Notes under the pieces: generated by a model
What the model was told of the DNA's origin: nothing
Database searches by the model: none
The model's input: the letters and a program-made list of their open reading frames with translations, nothing else
Program-made: the position numbers and the translations under genes
Shown: positions 1 to 6,575 of the stretch, piece after piece
Layout of the letters: each line of letters begins with the position of its first letter
How positions within the stretch are numbered: position 1 is the stretch's first letter
Source: Myxococcales bacterium
Lineage (GTDB): Bacteria > Myxococcota_A > Polyangia > Polyangiales > Polyangiaceae
DNA length: 48,327 bases
Assembly (NCBI GenBank): GCA_013297655.1
Contig: JAAFHV010000004.1
Span: 1-48,327, forward strand
Reading direction: 5' to 3'

Positions 1-300
1 GCGACCGCGATGAAGGAGGCGCTCGGGCTGTTCGGCGAGTGGCGGAGGCTCGATCGCGCGAAACAGAACGTCGCGAACGAGCGGCAAACCCTCTACGAGA
101 AACAACGTCGGATCAACGAGCAGCTCGCGGTGCTGAAAGACGGCGGCCCCGAGGCGCAGCTCCGCGCGCGCTACGTGAAGGAGCTCGAGGCCGCCCAAGA
201 CGCGCTCGTCGCCCTCGACGACAAAGAGCTGCGCCTCGCGAAAGAGGCAGAAGAAGCGGGCGCAGCGGCCTGGCGCACGATCGCGACGCAAGTGAAGTAA
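1..300 (+). CDS. C-terminal part of a coiled-coil protein (5' end outside window)
   Basis: The frame is open from the first base, so this is probably the 3' end of a longer gene; the ATG at 10 is likely internal. The visible 99 residues are almost entirely charged, helical and heptad-like, with an LRARYVKELEAAQDAL segment, which indicates a coiled coil. Its character recalls the C-terminal helices of DUF4139-type proteins, but I cannot confirm the family without the N-terminus. The stop is TAA at 298-300. There is no clear terminator before the MITE-like element that follows. Confidence 0.6.
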   Translation, partial: ATAMKEALGLFGEWRRLDRAKQNVANERQTLYEKQRRINEQLAVLKDGGPEAQLRARYVKELEAAQDALVALDDKELRLAKEAEEAGAAAWRTIATQVK

Positions 301-360
301 GGACTCTGTTTGCGCGGTTATTCGACTAGCAGGCTGCTGAAAAAGGGACCGAATCCGTCC

Positions 361-389
361 GTCCCTCGTCAGGGACTTCCAAGGGTCGT
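361..389. repeat. 29-bp hairpin repeat, copy 1
   Basis: The first of two identical 29-bp copies inside the MITE-like element. It starts with a 6-bp stem and 4-nt loop (GTCCCT-CGTC-AGGGAC) and ends in TTCCAAGGGTCGT. The second copy begins 79 bp later. Confidence 0.8.
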
Positions 390-439
390 CGTCGTCGCCG
401 CAAGAGCGAGGCGTCGATCCGAGGAGCGCGCGGAGCCTA

Positions 440-468
440 GTCCCTCGTCAGGGACTTCCAAGGGTCGT
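440..468. repeat. 29-bp hairpin repeat, copy 2
   Basis: An exact second copy of the 29-bp repeat at 361-389, in the same orientation, again starting with the GTCCCT/AGGGAC stem. The DNA between the copies is unrelated to them. Confidence 0.8.
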
Positions 469-559
469 TTTCTAGGTGAGCACGCACCGGAGGATCGCAA
501 CGAAGCTCTTGCGAGTGCGGCGGCGGACGGACGACGGGAGTTTTTAAGCAGCCTGCTAG

Positions 560-602
560 AACTAGATCGTCAGGATACGAAAACTAGATCGTCAGGATAC
601 GA
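560..602. repeat. Tandem 21-bp direct repeat next to the MITE
   Basis: Two exact 21-bp copies (560-580 and 582-602) with a 22-bp period, each containing ACTAGATCGTCAGGATACGA. They abut the right end of the MITE-like element and reach to within 18 bp of the stop of the flavin monooxygenase gene. Each copy contains CTAG, the sequence found at the element ends. Confidence 0.8.
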
Positions 603-619
603 GCTGCGGCCTCGAGCGC

Positions 620-1870
620 TCAGATCGCGAGCGTCTTACCGAAGAAGCCGTCCACCACGCCGCACATCGAAAGCGCCATGATTTTTCGCGTGAAGCCGAT
701 CTTGTTCATGATCGGCATCGCCACGTCGCGGAGGGTACCGAAGCCCTCGTCGTCGCCCTGGAAGAAGGGAGTGAGCCACCGCGTCGCGAGTTGATAGAAG
801 GCGAGGTGCTCGCGTCGTATCCGGCTGTACGTGTCGAGCGCGGTAGGCAGCTCCACGTCGGCGGTGAGGCAGTCGGCGAGCGTCATCGCGTCCCAGAGGG
901 CGAGATTGCAGCCCTGGCCGAGCTGTGGGCTCATCGCGTGGCCGGCGTCGCCGAGGTAAACCACGCTCCGCGTGTTCCATCGCGCCATTCGAACGTCGTG
1001 ATAGACCGAAAAGAGGAGGCTCTCGCGGCCTCGGATTTGGAAGACCAAGTCTTCCGCGTCCGGCACCATGTCGAGGATCTCGTCTTTCCAACGCTCGATA
1101 CCCGTCGAGAGGAGCTCTTCCAGGCGGTCGGCGCGGACACTCCAATAGAGGCTCACGAGCGGCGTGATGCCGGACGGGCCCGTGCCGCTCGGGAGGAGAC
1201 CGAGCATTTTTTGATTCTTCTCGACCACTTGATAGAGCGTGCGGCGGAAGCGCTTCTCCTTGTCTTCCCCTACGAACCAAAGCGCTCCCCACGCGTACGG
1301 CGAGACCACCTTCGTGAGATCGGTGTCGTCGCGGAAGCTGGAGCGCGCACCGTCGCACACGAGGACGAGCTCGTGCGGACCATGGCGCCGCCCCTCGTCG
1401 TCGACGATGCGGTAGCGGCGCGGAGCCGAGCGACCCGGGCCGCCAGCGAAGCCCTCCGCTGCGGGCTCCGCACGCTCGAGGTCGACGCACGAGACCCCGA
1501 GGCGCAGATCGACGCCGCTCTCCTGGACCTCGTGGAAGAGGCTCTGGAACACGACCCCGCGGTGGATGCCCACGCCGTAGAAGCGATCACTCGCGTGGCG
1601 GTAGTGGAGGTCGAGGAGGGTGCGCTTCTTCGTGTGCGTCACGCAATGGAGGCGATCGATGCGCGCTCCGCGAGAGACGATCTCGCGCTTTAGCCCGAGC
1701 TTCTCCAGCACGTGAAGCCCCGTCGGCTGGAGGGTGATTCCAGCGCCCACCGGCCCCGGTTCGCGCACGCGCTCGTACACCGTGACGTGGTGCCCAGCGC
1801 GCGCGAGGAAGATGGCGACGGCGCTTCCTGCCGTGCCACACCCGATGACCCCAATCGAGAGGCGACGCAC
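620..1870 (-). CDS. FAD-dependent monooxygenase (UbiH/PHBH-like)
   Basis: A 416-residue flavoprotein of the aromatic-ring hydroxylase class, normally using NAD(P)H and O2 to hydroxylate an aromatic or polyketide-like substrate. The N-terminus has the FAD-binding Rossmann motif GVIGCGTAGSAVAIFLARAG (residues 7-26) followed by the ribose-binding YER. The second FAD motif, YLGDAGHAMSPQLGQGCNLA, sits about three quarters along, and its GD and DA residues are intact. The length is normal. The start is GTG; upstream is TAAGAC followed by 7 nt, a near match to the leaderless pattern in this window. The gene stands alone, so no pathway can be assigned and the substrate is unknown. Confidence 0.85.
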   Translation of the reverse strand: MRRLSIGVIGCGTAGSAVAIFLARAGHHVTVYERVREPGPVGAGITLQPTGLHVLEKLGLKREIVSRGARIDRLHCVTHTKKRTLLDLHYRHASDRFYGVGIHRGVVFQSLFHEVQESGVDLRLGVSCVDLERAEPAAEGFAGGPGRSAPRRYRIVDDEGRRHGPHELVLVCDGARSSFRDDTDLTKVVSPYAWGALWFVGEDKEKRFRRTLYQVVEKNQKMLGLLPSGTGPSGITPLVSLYWSVRADRLEELLSTGIERWKDEILDMVPDAEDLVFQIRGRESLLFSVYHDVRMARWNTRSVVYLGDAGHAMSPQLGQGCNLALWDAMTLADCLTADVELPTALDTYSRIRREHLAFYQLATRWLTPFFQGDDEGFGTLRDVAMPIMNKIGFTRKIMALSMCGVVDGFFGKTLAI

Positions 1871-2034
1871 GCGAACGGTCTTATCACGACGCGCGGGCGA
1901 TGGGCCCTCACCGAACGAGCAAGGCAGCCAACCGAACGCGCGAAAGTCACGCCGGAGAGCGCGCGCGCGAGCGACGAAATGCCGGCCGCGCTCGTGTGAC
2001 GGAAGGAAGGGAGGCCGTCGCCCCGCGCGTTTGC

Positions 2035-2040
2035 TACGAT
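2035..2040 (+). promoter_or_regulatory. -10-like TACGAT 6 nt before the start at 2047
   Basis: TACGAT ends 6 nt before the ATG and no Shine-Dalgarno is present, so a transcript starting about 7 nt downstream of the hexamer would be leaderless. No convincing -35 is seen. Confidence 0.45.
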
Positions 2041-2046
2041 CGTGTC

Positions 2047-2850
2047 ATGCGGGATGGGAACGGTCCGTCCGTGCCGAATTGGCGCGTCCCTTCGACGCCC
2101 GAGGTCGGGCCGTGTGTTGGCGGGCGAACGCTCACACCCGGCGCGTTCGGAGCGCTCGTCGCGATCACGGCGGCGGTCGCCGCGAGCTGCCTTACGGGCT
2201 GCCCTGGCGCTCCCCCGCCCCACAGCGAGAGCACCACGCCGATCCCGATGCACGCGGCGGGCAAGGCGAAGGTCGTGTTCCTCTGGCCATCGGACAACTG
2301 CGAGCCCGGCGGGCACTACACGATCGCGACGAGCGGCGGCAGGTTCCTCGGCAACGTGGGCCGCGGCACCCGCCTCGAGGTCGACCTACCCGAAGGCGCG
2401 TTCACGTTCTTCGCGTGGAACCACCGCCGCGAGGAGACCTCGCTCACCGTCTCGTCCGCGAACGTGGCGGTGATGCACGCCGAAGTATATGCAGACCGCA
2501 CGTATTTCGTCCGCCTAGCGTTCGGGGAATGGGACGAGCATGGCCCGCGTGTGCGCTACGGGGGCGATTTCCGCCGGCGCGGCACGGCCTACCGCGTTTG
2601 TGTCTCCGCCGACGCCGCCCTCTTCGCCCTCGCCCCGAAGAGTGAAGACTGGGCGAGCCTCCACGACTGGCTCGACGAGCTCACCCCTGTCGCGTCGCGA
2701 AACCCCGACGGTCAAGCGTGGCTCGACGCGGAGCCGCTCATGCTCCCCGACCACCGCGCCCTCGGTGAGCGCCATTGGCTGCGCATGACGGGCGAGGCGC
2801 AAAAGATCGCGACGCTGTCGGCCCGCGACGGCGTGAGGGTAGAGCCCTGA
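2047..2850 (+). CDS. Lipoprotein of unknown function, DUF2846-like
   Basis: A 267-residue predicted lipoprotein. After a long N-terminal stretch, a hydrophobic segment (about residues 34-48) leads to the lipobox LTGC, with the acylated cysteine at 52. The mature part is mainly beta: a GKAKVVFLWPSDNCEPGG strand region, a GGRFLGNVGRGTRLEVDLPEG segment and a RTYFVRLAFGEW strand. This resembles the layout of DUF2846-type envelope proteins, but that is my impression from pattern only. The ATG at 2047 is chosen because TACGAT lies 6 nt upstream; the frame is open further upstream, but that sequence looks non-coding. It is convergent with the HEPN gene. The function is unknown. Confidence 0.7.
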   Translation: MRDGNGPSVPNWRVPSTPEVGPCVGGRTLTPGAFGALVAITAAVAASCLTGCPGAPPPHSESTTPIPMHAAGKAKVVFLWPSDNCEPGGHYTIATSGGRFLGNVGRGTRLEVDLPEGAFTFFAWNHRREETSLTVSSANVAVMHAEVYADRTYFVRLAFGEWDEHGPRVRYGGDFRRRGTAYRVCVSADAALFALAPKSEDWASLHDWLDELTPVASRNPDGQAWLDAEPLMLPDHRALGERHWLRMTGEAQKIATLSARDGVRVEP

Positions 2851-2907
2851 CGGGCTGCGAAGAGTCCAAAGCAGCTCGGCGATATCGAGCCCGGCCTTCT
2901 GCGCGCG

Positions 2908-3315
2908 TTACGACGACAAGGAGCGCGCGCGCAAGTGGGCAATCGCCTTCTCGATGAACGCACCAGCGTCGACGAAGGCAGAGTCGAGAATTTCCTGAGT
3001 GGCGTCGAAGGCACGCTCGTAGTCGGCCATATCGCGATAGGTCGCGAGGCGCGCCAAGCGCGCAGCGTCGGTGGCGTCGAAGCCGGCGCCTGCAAGGTGG
3101 GTGAGCAGAAGGCCCGGCATCCCGCGATGCCGTCTTGGCTCGACGCCTTCGGTCAGGAGCAGCGCCGTCGCGTGGTGAAAGACGGCATAATACAAGCGAC
3201 TCAACGCGTCGTTGCGCATCCCGAGATCGCGCAGCGAGGTCGCCGCGGCGAGCGCTTGTTCGCCGTGCCGCACCTCGCGCGCGACGGCGTCGCTCAACGC
3301 TTCGTCGATCGTCAT
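2908..3315 (-). CDS. HEPN-domain protein, probable toxin of an MNT/HEPN pair
   Basis: A 135-residue all-helical protein matching the HEPN fold. Signature features are SRLYYAVFHHATALLL (residues 39-54) and YRDMADY (93-99). The arginine at 40 followed six residues later by histidine (R-x6-H) fits the RX4-6H motif of HEPN ribonucleases, although its position near the first helix should be checked against a structure. Its ATG overlaps the stop of the upstream nucleotidyltransferase gene (ATGA at 3312-3315), so the two are translationally coupled. In characterised MNT/HEPN systems the nucleotidyltransferase modifies and neutralises the HEPN RNase. That role is inferred here. Confidence 0.8.
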   Translation of the reverse strand: MTIDEALSDAVAREVRHGEQALAAATSLRDLGMRNDALSRLYYAVFHHATALLLTEGVEPRRHRGMPGLLLTHLAGAGFDATDAARLARLATYRDMADYERAFDATQEILDSAFVDAGAFIEKAIAHLRARSLSS

Positions 3316-3647
3316 GGCCGTTCTCCGTCGCGCTCGACTTCGCGCACGAAAGCGCCACCCGCGAGCGCAGGATCGTGGCCCGCGGCGAACCGCTCGGTGG
3401 CCATGGGAACCGAGGCGAGCGGGATCCCCGTTTCGATCGCGAGCGCAAACGTGATGTCGGAGACCGACGCGATTTCGTGGGACGCGAGGTCATCGACGAG
3501 CACGAGCACGTCGACGTCGGAGTGTTCGTTCGCCTCTCCACGGGCGTACGAGCCAAACAGACGAACCTCCGAGAACCGCTCCGCGAACCGAAGCGCGAGG
3601 CGCGTCTCGAGCTCCAACAAAACGGGACGGAGATGCGACGGCATCAT
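3312..3647 (-). CDS. Minimal nucleotidyltransferase (MNT), probable antitoxin
   Basis: A 111-residue protein of the NTP_transf_2 / MNT type. The diagnostic motif GSYARGEANEHSDVDVLVLV gives the GS loop and the two metal-binding aspartates (DVD). The usual third carboxylate on the later strand is not obvious in the IPLASVPMA segment. Three in-frame ATGs exist (3653, 3647, 3644). I prefer 3647 because TAGCGT lies exactly 7 nt before it, matching the leaderless pattern elsewhere. The gene lies 43 bp after the histidine kinase stop and overlaps the HEPN gene by 4 bp. MNT antitoxins adenylylate or otherwise modify the HEPN partner; which chemistry applies here is not visible. Confidence 0.8.
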   Translation of the reverse strand: MMPSHLRPVLLELETRLALRFAERFSEVRLFGSYARGEANEHSDVDVLVLVDDLASHEIASVSDITFALAIETGIPLASVPMATERFAAGHDPALAGGAFVREVERDGERP

Positions 3648-3654
3648 TGCCATG

Positions 3655-3660
3655 ACGCTA
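3655..3660 (-). promoter_or_regulatory. -10-like TAGCGT before the MNT gene
   Basis: On the minus strand TAGCGT is followed by 7 nt and then the ATG at 3647. No -35 is evident. It would allow the toxin-antitoxin pair to be transcribed separately from the upstream kinase gene. Confidence 0.4.
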
Positions 3661-3690
3661 GCACGGCGACCGACGTTGGCGGTCGCGCGT

Positions 3691-5067
3691 CTACGTCGCA
3701 CCCGGTCCTTGCACGGGAATCGAGAGCTCGAACGTGGCGCCTCCGCCCGGCGTCTCCAACAGGGTGACACCGCCCCCGTGCGCCTCCGCGATCCGCCGCA
3801 CCACCGGCAACCCGAGGCCGGTCCCCGTCGCGCGGGTGGTGAAGAACGGCAGGAAGATTTGCCCGTATATCTCCTTCGGCACGCCGCGACCCTCGTCGAT
3901 CACACGGAGCGAAAGGCGCCGATGCGCGCACGTCGCCGTCACGCGGACGGGCCCGCGACGATCGGGGGCGTCGACCGCGTTCGTGAGCAAGTTGATGACG
4001 GCTTGCCTCACCAGGCGCTCGTCGCAGTGCACCTTCGGGAGGCCGGACGCGAGCTCGAGCTCCACGTCGACCGCGGACTCGGGACAGGCCGTGCGAACCG
4101 CTTCTATCGCGCTCTCCACGATCGGCTGGACGTCGCTCGGCTCGAGCACGAGGCTCTCGGGTCGCGCGAACTCGAGGAGATCGGCGACCATGCGCTTCAG
4201 GCGCTCTGCCTCTTCCTCGACGATCCCGAGGAGCTTGTCCGGATCTTCGGGGCGCTTTCGCAACGTGGCGATCGCGTTGAAAATAACGGCGACGGGGTTT
4301 CTCACCTCGTGCGCGACGACAGCCGACATTTCGCCGAGGGCGGCGAGCCGGGCCTGGCGCACGAGCTCCTCTTCGGCGGACCGAAGTTGGCGCGCGTTGC
4401 GCACGTACGCGCGCGACAAGTCGTACGAGACGGCGACGACGAGCACGAGATACCCGACGTCGAGCAGATAGGGCATTTCGAGGACACCGGACGAGACCAG
4501 GCTGTCGCTCGTCGCCGCGAGCGCGAGCGCGAAGAGCCCCACGATCTCGCCCGCCAAGTTTCGGTCGCCGCGGCGAAAGCGCAATACCGCGCGCACCGCG
4601 ACGAGGCCAATCGCGCCGAGGAGGTAGACGAACGTAACGTTCCCGAGGGTCGTCGATCGGGCGTCGTTGTATTGGATACCTAGCCAAGGGATCGGGTGGT
4701 CCCAGGGCTCGCTGGCGTAGAGCGTGCCGGGGAAGAGGCCGATCATCCCGAAGCACAGCGACCCCGCCACGATCGCCTTCTCGAAGCGGTAGAGCGGACG
4801 CTCGTCACGCCGGGACGAGTACACGAGCCACGAGCTCGCGTGGAGGGCCATGAGGAGGACCACGAACCTCAACGCGATCCGCGCCGCGAGCGCGCTCCCC
4901 GACGACTGCGCCGCCATCGCGCATGCGTATCCCGCGCCGCACATCGAGCTCGCCGAGAACCAACGGAGCCCGCGAAGGCCGGGCGCGTCCGAGATCGACC
5001 ACGTCATCGCGGCGAACAACGTGCCCACGACCGCCGTCGTCACCGACACGAGGGTCGCGACGTTCAA
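3691..5067 (-). CDS. Membrane-bound sensor histidine kinase
   Basis: A 458-residue kinase. The N-terminal half (about 1-215) has six or seven hydrophobic spans and no large periplasmic domain, so it probably senses a signal in or near the membrane. A short linker leads to the HisKA H-box AVVAHEVRNPVAV with phospho-acceptor H253. The HATPase domain has the N-box NLLTNAVDA (359-367), G1 DEGRGVP (391-397), an F-box FLPFFTT and G2 GTGLGLPV. The start is TTG, with GGAG 9 nt upstream. There is no adjacent response regulator, so it is an orphan kinase. The MNT/HEPN pair follows on the same strand. Confidence 0.88.
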   Translation of the reverse strand: MNVATLVSVTTAVVGTLFAAMTWSISDAPGLRGLRWFSASSMCGAGYACAMAAQSSGSALAARIALRFVVLLMALHASSWLVYSSRRDERPLYRFEKAIVAGSLCFGMIGLFPGTLYASEPWDHPIPWLGIQYNDARSTTLGNVTFVYLLGAIGLVAVRAVLRFRRGDRNLAGEIVGLFALALAATSDSLVSSGVLEMPYLLDVGYLVLVVAVSYDLSRAYVRNARQLRSAEEELVRQARLAALGEMSAVVAHEVRNPVAVIFNAIATLRKRPEDPDKLLGIVEEEAERLKRMVADLLEFARPESLVLEPSDVQPIVESAIEAVRTACPESAVDVELELASGLPKVHCDERLVRQAVINLLTNAVDAPDRRGPVRVTATCAHRRLSLRVIDEGRGVPKEIYGQIFLPFFTTRATGTGLGLPVVRRIAEAHGGGVTLLETPGGGATFELSIPVQGPGAT

Positions 5068-5404
5068 CCTGGACGACTCCGGTTACCGGGCATATCGCTT
5101 CGAGGCTATCACCCTGACCCCGCCGCGGGCTCGCACGGTTTTCGAGGCACCGACACGGCACGGGGACACGAGCTTCGGCCGTCCTCGAGCGGCGTCGAGC
5201 GCGGAAAGCGCCTCGAAACGCGCGCGCGCGACGAGCGTCGCAGCCCGGCGAGGGCGATCTTCACGACGCGACGGCACGACGCCGCAGCCCCGGCGGACCG
5301 AGCGCTCCTCACGAAAGAGAGCAGCGAGGCCAGGATCGCTCCCGGCCTCGCCGCGTCACGACCGCGCCGCTCGACGCGCGCGATACATGCATACTACATA
5401 GAGG
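5068..5404. other. 337-bp intergenic region between kinase and fadA-like gene
   Basis: It holds the 3' flank of the thiolase gene and the upstream region of the kinase gene, both on the minus strand. Apart from the hairpin at 5324-5351 and the GGAG before the kinase TTG, I see no convincing gene or promoter. Confidence 0.5.
5324..5351 (-). terminator. Hairpin downstream of the beta-oxidation operon
   Basis: An 8-bp perfect stem (GCGAGGCC / GGCCTCGC) with a 12-nt loop, about 53 nt after the fadA-like stop. On the minus strand it is followed only by a mildly T-rich stretch, so it is a weak intrinsic terminator at best. Confidence 0.35.
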
Positions 5405-6571
5405 TCACTTGACCGATTCGACGAGCCCCGCGGCGCCCATGCCGCCGCCGATGCACATCGAGACGATCGCGTACTTGCCGCCGCGACGCTTGAGCTCGTA
5501 GAGCGCGGTCGCGACGAGCTTCGCGCCGGTGCACCCGAGGGGGTGACCGAGGGCGATGGCGCCGCCGTTCACGTTCAAACGATCCTCGGGGAGGCCCAAG
5601 GTGTTCTTCACGTAGACCGACTGGCTCGCGAAGGCCTCGTTGATCTCGAACAAGTCGATGTCCGAGATCTTCAGGTTGGTCTTCGCGAGGAGCTTGCGAA
5701 TTGCCGGCTCGGGCCCGATGCCCATGATCGACGGGTCGACGCCGACGGTGACGAACGCGCGGAAGATGCCGAGGCCCTTCACGCCCGCTGCGTCTGCCTT
5801 CGCGCGGCTCAAGAGGAGCGACGCCGCGGCGCCGTCCGAGAGCGGCGATGCGTTGCCGGCGGTGACGCTGCCCTTCGCCGAGAACGCGGGCTTCAATCCC
5901 GCGAGGCTCTCGAGGGTGGTGTCCGGACGCGGGAGCTCGTCGCGATCGAAGACGAAGGTCTTCTTCTCTTGGCCGTCGAACTTGATGCCGGTGACCGGGA
6001 CGATCTCCTGCACGAACTTCTTGCCCTCGATCGCGGCGGCGGCCTTCTTCTGGCTCGCGAGCGCGAACGCGTCTTGTTCTTCGCGCGAAATCTTGAATCG
6101 ATTCGCGACGTTCTCGGCGGTGATGCCCATCGGGGTGTAGGCCGAGGGGTACTTCTCCATGACCTCGGCGGAGGCGGAGAGCTTGTTGCCGGTCATCGGC
6201 ACCATGCTCATCGACTCCACACCACCGGCGACGACGACGTCGTTCGATCCGGCGAGGATGGATCCGGCGGCGAGCGCGAGCGACTGGAGGCCGCTCGAGC
6301 AGAACCGGTTGATGGTCATCGCGGCGGAGTCCTCCGGGAGGCCTCCGAGGAGACCCGCCATGCGCGCGATGTTGAGCCCTTGCTCACCTTCCGGCATGGC
6401 GCAGCCGAGGACGAGATCTTCGACCTCGGAGGACTTCACCTGAGGAACGCGCGCCATGAGCGCACGGATGACCTCTCCGGCGAGATCGTCGGGGCGGCGC
6501 AGGGCCAAAGAGCCCTTGTGCGCGCGGCCCACGGCGGAACGAACGGCTTCGGCAATGACGATGTCCATCAT
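5405..6571 (-). CDS. fadA: Acetyl-CoA acyltransferase (thiolase)
   Basis: A 388-residue thiolase of normal length. It cleaves 3-ketoacyl-CoA with CoA to give acetyl-CoA and a shortened acyl-CoA, the last step of beta-oxidation. All catalytic elements are present: the nucleophile Cys91 in NRFCSSGLQS, NEAFA (311-315), His343 in GGAIALGHPLGCTGA and Cys373 in CIGGGMG. It is the second gene of a two-gene operon, starting 4 nt after the fadN-like stop, with an AGGAAC ribosome-binding sequence inside the end of that gene. The pairing with a multifunctional hydratase/dehydrogenase supports a degradative rather than biosynthetic role. The symbol is by family and context. Confidence 0.93.
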   Translation of the reverse strand: MMDIVIAEAVRSAVGRAHKGSLALRRPDDLAGEVIRALMARVPQVKSSEVEDLVLGCAMPEGEQGLNIARMAGLLGGLPEDSAAMTINRFCSSGLQSLALAAGSILAGSNDVVVAGGVESMSMVPMTGNKLSASAEVMEKYPSAYTPMGITAENVANRFKISREEQDAFALASQKKAAAAIEGKKFVQEIVPVTGIKFDGQEKKTFVFDRDELPRPDTTLESLAGLKPAFSAKGSVTAGNASPLSDGAAASLLLSRAKADAAGVKGLGIFRAFVTVGVDPSIMGIGPEPAIRKLLAKTNLKISDIDLFEINEAFASQSVYVKNTLGLPEDRLNVNGGAIALGHPLGCTGAKLVATALYELKRRGGKYAIVSMCIGGGMGAAGLVESVK

Positions 6572-6575
6572 GGGC

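Larger units (their letters stand above)
326..559. mobile_element. MITE-like non-autonomous element with CTAG ends
   Basis: The ends are 19-bp inverted repeats with one mismatch: 326-344 (CTAGCAGGCTGCTGAAAAA) and 541-559 (complement CTAGCAGGCTGCTTAAAAA). The outer CTAG on each side (326-329 and 556-559) may be a 4-bp target duplication, but CTAG is its own reverse complement, so it could equally be part of the repeat. If it is the target, the body is 226 bp (330-555) with 15-bp ends. No credible protein is encoded, so it would need a transposase from elsewhere. It carries two copies of a 29-bp hairpin repeat. It lies between a 3' end and a convergent 3' end, a neutral place for insertion. Some IS families target CTAG, but the parent family is not identified. 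Confidence 0.7.

Noticed and set aside
2851-2907. Possible stem-loops between the lipoprotein and HEPN genes
   Set aside because: The stems are only 5-6 bp with long loops and no T-run, too weak to call a terminator.
3316-4683. Long plus-strand frame opposite the MNT and kinase genes
   Set aside because: It overlaps strongly supported genes, has no domain, and its composition is that of antisense high-GC sequence.
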